Assembly: GCA_947625995.1 (NCBI GenBank) | Contig: CANQQN010000042.1 | Location: forward strand, 1 to 12,057 | Source of the DNA: an uncultured Lachnospiraceae bacterium | GTDB taxonomy: Bacteria; Bacillota; Clostridia; Lachnospirales; Lachnospiraceae | DNA: 12,057 nucleotides | Direction: 5' to 3' | Shown here: piece after piece, positions 7,164 through 12,057 of the stretch | Numbering within the stretch: position 1 is the first letter of the stretch | Layout: each line of letters begins with the position of its first letter | Made by a program: the position numbers and the translations under genes | Notes under the pieces: generated by a model | What the model was told of the DNA's origin: nothing | Databases searched by the model: none | Seen by the model: only the letters and a program-made list of their open reading frames with translations

Positions 7164-7316
7164 CTCATAGTTTTCGGACGTAGAAATTTTCTGACTTCTG
7201 TACCAGAAACACCCATTTTTTGATCCAAATATAACTTTGACTGTTTCCTAAATCTATGGCTTCTTTCCTTTCGTAACTCTTCAATTCTCTGCACGATACA
7301 TAACGCAATATCATCC
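7164..7316 (-). pseudogene. Decayed XRE-family helix-turn-helix regulator
   Basis: Just after the ATPase stop, one frame reads DIALCIVQRIEELRKER, the usual first helix of an XRE regulator. Another frame then gives IDLGNSQSYIW, close to the second half of the helix-turn-helix in a common clostridial XRE group (DLGHSKSYI). About six codons between them appear to be lost, and the rest runs into a stop at 7166-7164. No frame is intact from a start codon with a ribosome site. I read it as a small gene ruined by a deletion and frameshift. Chance similarity over such short stretches is possible. Confidence 0.4.
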
Positions 7317-8717
7317 CCAAAAAACTCCTTTCCCTACTATTTCTTTATAGCTTACCAATCTTACATTCCCCATTTCATTTGCCCTGTCAATGCACCCTTT
7401 TGTAAACCCCGATTTTGCGAAGAGATAAAAATGAACTTTTTTATAAGGAAACAGCCTGCTGCGTTTCATAAGCGTCTCCAGAACACCAAGACCTACTTTT
7501 TCATTTGTCCATTTGCATTCTCCAAAAAGTGCGGTGTTTTTGTCCTGCTCCGCAAGAATGTCGATCTCTGCCTGGCTTTTTTCCTGTGGATCATTTCCCC
7601 ACCAGCGTCCAAGAGAGGAAAACGCTACCGGACACTTTCCGGCAAGCAGCAGTTCCCACAGATACTGTTTGCAAATTTCCTCAAATACTTTTCCCATATA
7701 ATCTGAAAGAAACGGTTCGATCCGCCTGTAGGCCAGATCTGCAGCGCCACGGGCAATGATCGAATTATTCTCCGGTACAAATCGATACCAAAAACGAAAC
7801 ATATTGTCCTCAATGGCGTAGATTGCTTTTCGGGATGCCTTTTCACCATAAGGTGTTTCCTTTCGGATAATGCCAAGAGAAATCAGGTTTTTGATGTAGA
7901 CGGAGCAGATATTCGTGTTTTCTCCGACTTTGCCCGCGATTTCTGACATACGGGAAGCGCCTGCTGCAATAGCTGCAATGATCGCATTGTACAGCGCCGG
8001 CTCCCGCACCTCCTGTTTGAGCAGATTTTCAGGCTCCTCATATAGAGCGGAAGTCGGATTCAGGTACGTATTTTTAATATTTTCCTCTATACTCAGATGA
8101 TCGTTCATCTGAAGCAGATACTGCGGCGTACCGCCGGCAATTCCATAAACGACCGCTTTATCCTCGTCGGAGAAATTCTGAAAATAACGGCAGACTTCTC
8201 CAAAATCAAAAGGAACGATCCGCATCTGCGCTGTCCGCCTGCCATAAAGCGGCGCCTTATACGCAAGTACATGATCCTCCATATACGACATCGACGAACC
8301 GCAGAGAATCAGCATCAGTTTTGAAGTTTCTTTATACTGATCGATCAGAAGCTGAATGACAGAGGCCAGACTTTCAGACGACCGCGCAACATAGGGATAC
8401 TCATCAATCGCAAGAATGATGCGTTCCTTTTCAGCCAGCCTGAACACATACTCCAGCGCCGCCTGAAAAGACAGAAAAGAATTGTCTGATTCCATTCCGG
8501 TATGAAAACTCAGAATGCTTCTGCTGAAATTTTCGAGATTCTGCTTGGCATTACTCTCAACCCCTGTAAAATAAATCGCATTTTTGTCATTAATAAACTG
8601 ATTGATCAGCGCCGTTTTTCCCACCCGGCGGCGGCCATAGATCACAACAAATTCAAATCTGTCTGACGCATACAACTTATTCAGTGTCGCAAGTTCATTC
8701 TCTCTTCCGACAAACAT
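7311..8717 (-). CDS. AAA ATPase with DUF234-type C-terminal domain (archaeal ATPase family)
   Basis: This 468-residue protein belongs to the ATPase_2/DUF234 group, standalone P-loop ATPases common in archaea and anaerobes. MFVGRENELATL opens the ATPase. Walker A is GRRRVGKTA at 28-36. Walker B is IILAIDEYPYV at 100-110 with Asp105 and Glu106. A sensor strand reads LMLILCGSSMSY at about 134-145. A winged-helix part follows at 240-300 (SRMSEIAGKVGEN, IKNLISLGIIRKE). The DUF234 domain from about 305 holds a PD-(D/E)XK-like core: Glu347/348, Asp386 in AEIDILAE, and Glu400/Lys402 in FGECKW. GGAGG stands 9 nt before the ATG at 8717, behind a near-consensus promoter. The physiological role of the family is not established. 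The nuclease-like residues are all in place, so it may cut or bind DNA. Family assignment is firm. Confidence 0.92.
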   Translation of the reverse strand: MFVGRENELATLNKLYASDRFEFVVIYGRRRVGKTALINQFINDKNAIYFTGVESNAKQNLENFSRSILSFHTGMESDNSFLSFQAALEYVFRLAEKERIILAIDEYPYVARSSESLASVIQLLIDQYKETSKLMLILCGSSMSYMEDHVLAYKAPLYGRRTAQMRIVPFDFGEVCRYFQNFSDEDKAVVYGIAGGTPQYLLQMNDHLSIEENIKNTYLNPTSALYEEPENLLKQEVREPALYNAIIAAIAAGASRMSEIAGKVGENTNICSVYIKNLISLGIIRKETPYGEKASRKAIYAIEDNMFRFWYRFVPENNSIIARGAADLAYRRIEPFLSDYMGKVFEEICKQYLWELLLAGKCPVAFSSLGRWWGNDPQEKSQAEIDILAEQDKNTALFGECKWTNEKVGLGVLETLMKRSRLFPYKKVHFYLFAKSGFTKGCIDRANEMGNVRLVSYKEIVGKGVFWG

Positions 8718-8769
8718 AGGTTAAATCCTCCAATCACTGTAATTCTCTGCTTATATGATATCTGTATAT

Positions 8770-8798
8770 AGTATAGATTCAAAGCAAAAAATAGTCAA
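8770..8798 (-). promoter_or_regulatory. Sigma-A-type promoter of the ATPase gene
   Basis: On the minus strand TTGACT (8798-8793) and TATACT (8775-8770) are spaced by 17 nt, about 50 bp before the ATPase start. This is the best promoter match in the accessory block. Confidence 0.75.
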
Positions 8799-8873
8799 GT
8801 ACGATTTGGCAAATTATAATTGACATATGTAGGTTTACAAAATTCTTACAGCTTCTGAATATGTAAGCGAAAT

Positions 8874-8901
8874 CCGCAGAATGAATCTCTCCATCCTGCG
8901 G
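8874..8901 (-). terminator. Conserved hairpin between the decayed spoIIID copy and the ATPase promoter
   Basis: On the minus strand CCGCAGGATG (8901-8892) pairs fully with CATTCTGCGG (8883-8874), with one G-U pair, around an 8-nt loop. Only ATTTCGCTT follows, so termination would be weaker than at 1939-1973, where the related hairpin has seven T. The left arm alone recurs at 9383-9373. Confidence 0.5.
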
Positions 8902-8953
8902 ACCTCATATTCCATATTATCTTCTCATTTCAAATGCCACAAAACACTATGCT
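8874..8953. repeat. Hairpin-plus-flank repeat, copy 2
   Basis: It holds the better-paired hairpin (8874-8901), then CATATTCCATATTAT (8906-8920) and ATGCCACAAAACACTATGCT, similar to 2012-2033. It lies directly left of the decayed spoIIID copy. Confidence 0.7.
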
Positions 8954-8994
8954 ATCAGCAATATCTGCTTATCTCACCACCCATAAAAACCGTT

Positions 8995-9126
8995 CTATTT
9001 TGTTACTACCGTATGTACCGTACTCTTACTGATCCCAAACTGTTTCGCGGTCTGCCTCACCGTGGCGTTCTCTTCGATAATATAATTCACAATCTCTATT
9101 GCCCTCTCCTCTATATAGCTTTTCGA
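8995..9126 (-). pseudogene. Truncated, start-less second copy of spoIIID
   Basis: The frame gives SKSYIEERAIEIVNYIIEE, ATVRQTAKQFGISKSTVH, then departs into TVVTK and a stop at 8997-8995. It matches the first half of the spoIIID at 827-1081 and breaks off inside the recognition helix at 9012. The codon matching the TTG start is TCG (9126-9124). The matching sigma-E -10 is changed from CATACACT to CATGCACT. It cannot make a DNA-binding SpoIIID. Over 9012-9165 it differs from 967-1120 at only six positions by eye, all transitions, which suggests a recent event or gene conversion. Confidence 0.85.
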
Positions 9127-9369
9127 GGAAACCCCCTGCAATCACCGTGTTTTTACAGTGCATGCAAGGGGCAATTGCAGAGTCGAGAGGGTTAATGCTG
9201 TCCTTTTTATCCGGTTGCTTTACAATAGGAAACATCCTCAGAAAGGCAAATATTCTGTTTCCCGGCCCATTAAATCATTCAGAAGATTTACTACAGACTG
9301 TTCACTTTTCTTCTCAGTGAGCAAATATTGAATATCCTGATCCAGCTCTGATTCTGCATCCGCTGTTAC
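9012..9369. repeat. Direct repeat copy B, shortened by an internal deletion
   Basis: Same orientation as copy A, about 8 kb to the right. The deletion joins two ATCAT sites (1237-1241 and 1434-1438 in copy A; 9274-9278 here). The copy ends abruptly inside spoIIID on the left and inside the toxin's first codons on the right. Confidence 0.88.
9272..9369 (-). pseudogene. Fragment of a second RelE/ParE toxin gene
   Basis: The frame VTADAESELDQDIQYLLTEK continues as KSEQSVVNLLNDL and matches the N-terminal third of the toxin pseudogene at 1233-1545. Here codon 20 is CAA and the frame is unbroken. The first residues are cut off by the sequence at 9370-9383. The C-terminal two thirds are removed by a deletion ending at ATCAT (9274-9278), after which the match resumes beyond the toxin stop codon. 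No antitoxin copy accompanies it. It is not functional. Confidence 0.75.
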
Positions 9370-9396
9370 TCCCCATCCTGCGGGTCACTTAACAGC
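9362..9396. repeat. Half-hairpin CCATCCTGCGG inside a larger inverted repeat
   Basis: CCATCCTGCGG at 9373-9383 is identical to 8891-8901, one arm of the hairpin there. It is enclosed by perfect 7-bp arms GCTGTTA (9362-9368) and TAACAGC (9390-9396). It lies 27 bp beyond the reductase stop codon. The outer stem could help end that transcript, but no T-run follows. Confidence 0.5.
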
Positions 9397-9423
9397 TACA
9401 ATTATATTCCCACTCTTATTTTC

Positions 9424-10053
9424 TTATCTGATAAAATGTGTCGGCGTCCAGTCCTCCGTTTCCGGCAGGCCGAACTGCTCTTTTCCCAGCGCAATGCTCT
9501 TCATCAGGAACGCCATATTTCTTGCGAGCACCCGCATCGTCTGCTTTCCTTCTTCGTCCATCTCGGCTTCTCCTTTGCCTCTGCCGTGAATGCTGTTCCA
9601 GTACTGGCTGGAGGCGACGGGCATATTTGCAATGGTGAAATATTTGTTCAGCTGGTCAAAGGTGGCGGAGCAGCCGCCCCGTCTGGCGCATACCACGCTC
9701 GCGCCCACCTTCATCGTCTTGTCAAAGGACGTGCTGTAAAACAGTCGATCCAGACAGGCGATCAGCGTCGCATTTGCGGAAGCGTAATAAACAGGACTGG
9801 CGATCACAAGTCCGTCCGCGGCTTCAAATTTTGGCGCAAGCTCATTGACGATATCGTCAAACACACAGGCCCCCTTTTCAAAGCATGTGCCGCAGGCGAT
9901 ACAGCCCCTTATGTCTCTGCTTCCGATCTGAACCGTCTCCGCAGCCACGCCGTTTTCGGCAAATATCTTTTCCATTTCACGGATCGCAATGGACGTATTG
10001 CCATTTGCTCTCGGACTTCCATTAAGGATCAACACTTTTAATTGGTTTTTCAT
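9424..10053 (-). CDS. NADPH-dependent FMN reductase-like flavoprotein with four-cysteine cluster
   Basis: This 209-residue cytosolic protein has a flavodoxin-like fold of the FMN reductase / iron-sulfur flavoprotein group. Residues 6-22 read KVLILNGSPRANGNTS, the FMN phosphate loop. GLVIASPVYYASANATL at 81-97 is the second flavin-binding segment. RGCIACGTCFEKGACVFDD at 49-67 gives a C-X2-C-X2-C-X5-C pattern (Cys51, 54, 57, 63). Such a compact cluster binds [4Fe-4S] in iron-sulfur flavoproteins, so electron transfer is likely; the acceptor is unknown. AAAGGAG stands 9 nt before the ATG. The gene lies 14 bp after the DUF4230 gene and is probably the last of the rhaD operon. Fold is firm; substrate is not. 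Confidence 0.9.
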   Translation of the reverse strand: MKNQLKVLILNGSPRANGNTSIAIREMEKIFAENGVAAETVQIGSRDIRGCIACGTCFEKGACVFDDIVNELAPKFEAADGLVIASPVYYASANATLIACLDRLFYSTSFDKTMKVGASVVCARRGGCSATFDQLNKYFTIANMPVASSQYWNSIHGRGKGEAEMDEEGKQTMRVLARNMAFLMKSIALGKEQFGLPETEDWTPTHFIR

Positions 10054-10067
10054 TTCTATGATCTCCT

Positions 10068-10682
10068 TTATTGACGAAACACGATTTCCAGTTTTTTATT
10101 CCCCAGGCTGTCTCCCAACAGACTTACGAGCAGCGTCTCGATCTGCTGCTTTGCAGACACCTTCAGATTCTCGACATCCGTTTTTTCCTGAAGTTCTTTT
10201 TTGATCTCCCTCATGGCTTCCACAACATCGTCCTTGGAATCATCCTTGAACAGCGCGAACTTCTTGTCATAAAATTCAATGGAATCCTCGTCGATACTGA
10301 TATCCAGAACCTCCACCTTCGGAACCGTGATCACCACCTTCGATCTGCCGATATCCACATCCAGATCTTCCACATTGATGCCTGCCCTGATGGTTGCGCT
10401 GTAGATCATGGAGAAGGCTTCCTGATTGATGAACGGGATCCTGCCGTCAGAATATTTCATCAGTCCGGTGTAGACCATTTTGGCGGAAGTCAGTTCGCTG
10501 GCATTTTCGATCTTTTCCATGATCATATTTTTTGTGATCTTTTTCTTTCCGGGACTTGTGACGATGATGCACACTGCCACCAAGATGACCGCGATCAGCG
10601 CCAGATAAATGATGGGCCTGACAGACTTTGGCCTTGTGCTCTTCTCCGGTAAGTTTCTTTCGTTTTCCTCATGTCTCCCCAT
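10068..10682 (-). CDS. DUF4230 membrane-anchored protein
   Basis: This 204-residue protein has a basic cytoplasmic N-terminus (1-21), one membrane segment at about 22-43 (IIYLALIAVILVAVCIIVTS), and an extracellular domain of about 160 residues. That domain fits DUF4230: ASELTSAKMVYTGLMKYSDG at 61-80, then strands such as SKVVITVPKVEVLDISID, and a late helix KQQIETLLVSLLG. The segment lacks a signal-peptidase cysteine or AXA site, so it is a membrane anchor. GGGAG stands 7 nt before the ATG at 10682. The function of DUF4230 is unknown. It sits between rhaD and the reductase on a likely shared transcript, but the context gives no clear functional link. Confidence 0.85.
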   Translation of the reverse strand: MGRHEENERNLPEKSTRPKSVRPIIYLALIAVILVAVCIIVTSPGKKKITKNMIMEKIENASELTSAKMVYTGLMKYSDGRIPFINQEAFSMIYSATIRAGINVEDLDVDIGRSKVVITVPKVEVLDISIDEDSIEFYDKKFALFKDDSKDDVVEAMREIKKELQEKTDVENLKVSAKQQIETLLVSLLGDSLGNKKLEIVFRQ

Positions 10683-10784
10683 GGTACTTCTCCCTTATGT
10701 GATCGGCGGCGGTTCTCTTCCGGCATCTGCCACTGATACGGCGTAAATGCCCGTTTGGAAGCGCGCCCTGCCATTCTTCTATCC

Positions 10785-10862
10785 CTAGATAATCTGCATC
10801 AGCGCTCTCACAAGAACGATTCCGATGATGATGCCGATAATGATCAATACCGCTTTCTTCAT
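10785..10862 (-). CDS. Small hydrophobic peptide, 25 residues
   Basis: The frame encodes MKKAVLIIIGIIIGIVLV then RALMQII. It has a two-lysine start and one long run of Ile/Val/Gly that would span the membrane. AAAGGAG lies 9 nt before the ATG, as good a ribosome site as those of its neighbours. It lies between rhaD and the DUF4230 gene on the same strand, 64 bp after rhaD. I do not recognise a family. Good ribosome spacing and coherent membrane character favour a real gene; its shortness leaves doubt. Confidence 0.5.
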   Translation of the reverse strand: MKKAVLIIIGIIIGIVLVRALMQII

Positions 10863-10926
10863 TGCACTTTTCTCCTTTGCTTGGTTCACCTCCCACGGAA
10901 CATTTCTCTATCAAATTACGGGAGTT

Positions 10927-11754
10927 TTACTTTTCATACAAAAACCGTTCCGGCAATGTCACATGGAAGCCCTTCGCCACCTCCCGCAGATTTTCCGCGG
11001 TGATAGTCTGCAGCTTATCCGGTCGGACGGAATACACCTTCAGCAGGATCTCCGCCGACTTTTCTACCGTATGCATCAAGCCGAAGGTCAGGTCAAAATC
11101 CGCGCCGGAACAGAACATGCCGTGATGAGCCCAGATGGCTACATCGTACTGCTCCATCAGCTTGCTGGTGGCAACCGCAATGTCCCTGCCGCCGGGCACC
11201 ATCCATGGCACCACGCCTACGCCGTCAGGGAATACCACCGGACACTCCGTGGCTGACTCCCAGAGTTCTCTTGTGAAGATCTTGTCATCCAGAGGCAGGA
11301 TAAAAGTCAGGGCGATCACATTGGTAGTGTGGGCATGATAGATCACGCGGTGCTTGCCGCCGGTCACCCGGCGTTTTACCTCATGGTTCATCAGATGGGC
11401 AGGCAGCTCGCTGGTAGGTTGCCCGCCTTCCACCAGACCCCAACGGATCCGGTAATTTTCTCCCTTATCATCCAGTTCAATGATGGCGATGCACGCCTCC
11501 GGATCTACAATGATATTTCTGAAATATTTGCCGCTGCCGGTCACAAGAAAATATTCTCCCGCAAGGCCGGGAACCGACGTCCCAATCGGATACCAATCCC
11601 CATGATCGTTCAGACGGGGTTCGATAGCCGCCACTTCGCCGGTGTGCAGACGGTAAGAAAGGTTGCCGCCGTTCCGCTCGTGCCAGCCCAGCTGAAATCC
11701 GTCGTCCGCCATCTTGACAAAGCCTCTCACAAATTTCGTATCCAGTATTTTCAT
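10927..11754 (-). CDS. rhaD: Rhamnulose-1-phosphate aldolase
   Basis: RhaD splits L-rhamnulose 1-phosphate into dihydroxyacetone phosphate and L-lactaldehyde, a zinc-dependent class II aldolase step in rhamnose use in the cytosol. The 275-residue product has the family's usual length (E. coli RhaD has 274). The phosphate-binding start is WHERNGGNLSYRL at 24-36, and VTGSGKYFRN is at 71-80. The catalytic glutamate is Glu116 in PTSELPAH. The zinc ligands are His140 and His142 in YHAHTTN and His211 in WAHHGMF. TECPVVFPDGVGVVPWMVPG at 169-188 is also typical. AGGAGG stands 5 nt before the ATG at 11754. rhaA, rhaB and a regulator are not in the window, so the gene seems to head an operon with DUF4230 and reductase genes. 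Identity is firm. Confidence 0.96.
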   Translation of the reverse strand: MKILDTKFVRGFVKMADDGFQLGWHERNGGNLSYRLHTGEVAAIEPRLNDHGDWYPIGTSVPGLAGEYFLVTGSGKYFRNIIVDPEACIAIIELDDKGENYRIRWGLVEGGQPTSELPAHLMNHEVKRRVTGGKHRVIYHAHTTNVIALTFILPLDDKIFTRELWESATECPVVFPDGVGVVPWMVPGGRDIAVATSKLMEQYDVAIWAHHGMFCSGADFDLTFGLMHTVEKSAEILLKVYSVRPDKLQTITAENLREVAKGFHVTLPERFLYEK

Positions 11755-11798
11755 ATGCTCCTCCTCTCCAAAACCAACTGCCTGCTTTTAAATTCATA

Positions 11799-11822
11799 CC
11801 ATCTCGACTGCCGTCTCGATGG
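11799..11822 (-). promoter_or_regulatory. Leader hairpin 2 of rhaD with tandem G-A pairs
   Basis: On the minus strand CCATC-GA-GAC / GTC-GA-GATGG encloses the loop GGCA, so two helices flank a symmetric GA/GA internal loop. TCGAGA occurs on both arms. It may be an RNA element or, as DNA, an operator for a sugar-responsive repressor. Confidence 0.4.
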
Positions 11823-11837
11823 GGTCGCTCGTCAAAT

Positions 11838-11862
11838 GCTGATCGACGCAAGCGTCGTCAGC
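11838..11862 (-). promoter_or_regulatory. Leader hairpin 1 of rhaD with CUUG tetraloop
   Basis: On the minus strand GCTGACGACG (11862-11853) pairs with CGTCG plus TCAGC, with a single bulged A, around the loop CTTG, giving a 10-bp stem. It starts about 6 nt after the predicted transcription start. No U-tract follows. Confidence 0.55.
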
Positions 11863-11874
11863 GCTTTCCTCGCT

Positions 11875-11883
11875 ATTATACCA
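11875..11883 (-). promoter_or_regulatory. Extended -10 promoter of rhaD
   Basis: On the minus strand TGGTATAAT (11883-11875) is a perfect extended -10 element (TGnTATAAT). At 17-18 nt upstream only a poor -35 (TAGGAA) is present, which suggests an activator or reliance on the extended -10. The leader to the ATG would be about 115 nt. Confidence 0.65.
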
Positions 11884-12057
11884 TATCTCCAGTGGATTTC
11901 CTATATCATTTTTCCAAATTTTGTGGTGCAGGTTGCCGTCAGGTACTCATTGTCAGTTTTTTTCCATTTTTTATTAAAGAAACAGCTCTGAAAGGTAAAA
12001 TTATTCGCACAAAATAAGCCCTGAACGTGACGATTCATGGTAAGATAAGAAAAAAGT
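11884..12057. other. Upstream intergenic stretch, no gene seen
   Basis: Right of the rhaD promoter the sequence is AT-rich, with T-runs and A-runs and frequent stops in the minus frames. The plus-strand frame across it is the antisense of rhaD continued and has no ribosome site. It probably holds the end of the upstream intergenic region. I see no tRNA or recognisable riboswitch. Confidence 0.4.

Noticed and set aside
967..9369. Insertion sequence or integrative element explaining the repeats
   Set aside because: No transposase, integrase or relaxase gene is present and the repeats are genic sequence, not terminal inverted repeats.
10599..10774. Minus-strand frame starting MAGRASKRAFTPYQWQMPEE before the DUF4230 gene
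   Set aside because: The ribosome site is weak and most of the frame overlaps the DUF4230 start in another phase; coding use is possible but not supported.
11329..11991. Plus-strand open frame of 220 codons over rhaD and its upstream region
   Set aside because: Antisense to the conserved zinc-site region of rhaD and running through its promoter; no ribosome site or family resemblance.
12020..12036. Possible cre or repressor operator upstream of rhaD (TGAATCGTCACGTTCA on the minus strand)
   Set aside because: The symmetry is partial, it does not fit the catabolite site consensus, and it lies about 150 bp upstream of the predicted promoter.
1..12057. tRNA, rRNA or CRISPR array
   Set aside because: No cloverleaf, no ribosomal RNA signature and no regularly spaced short repeats were seen on either strand.

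Overview
The window reads as a piece of a spore-forming, low-to-moderate GC Firmicute, most likely a gut clostridium of the Lachnospiraceae type. The evidence is a clear SpoIIID, strong AAGGAGG-type ribosome sites, TTG starts, and the mix of a rhamnulose-phosphate aldolase, a DUF4230 protein and a pRiA4b ORF-3/SEC-C protein. The genus is inference. Every gene I accept lies on the minus strand, so transcription runs from high to low coordinates.

Right block (about 9.42-12.06 kb, visibly GC-richer): a probable operon of rhaD (rhamnulose-1-phosphate aldolase), a 25-residue membrane peptide, a membrane-anchored DUF4230 protein and a flavodoxin-fold reductase with an iron-sulfur-type cysteine cluster. 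It has an extended -10 promoter and a leader holding two hairpins. Left block (1-1.1 kb): the 5' part of guaA behind a good promoter and a 5'-terminal RNA hairpin, and spoIIID with a candidate sigma-E promoter.

Middle block (about 1.2-9.4 kb, AT-rich, accessory in character): from right to left, an AAA ATPase with a DUF234-type nuclease domain (own promoter), a decayed XRE regulator, an unrecognised 109-residue protein, a UvrD/helicase-IV-type helicase with a nuclease-like insert and a zinc finger, a pRiA4b ORF-3/SEC-C protein, a DUF4258 remnant, and a DinJ/RelB-type antitoxin whose toxin is broken by a stop codon and a frameshift.

The most striking structure is a segmental duplication. About 560 bp covering the 5' half of spoIIID, its upstream region and the toxin gene (967-1529) recur in the same orientation at 9012-9369, shortened by an internal deletion at a 5-bp microhomology. 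The second copy carries a start-less, truncated spoIIID fragment and a toxin fragment. The two copies bracket the accessory block as direct repeats. A terminator-like hairpin (1946-1973, 8874-8901, half of it at 9373-9383) recurs at the same junctions. The block therefore looks like an island acquired or rearranged at the spoIIID/toxin-antitoxin locus. I found no transposase, integrase, tRNA, rRNA or CRISPR array.
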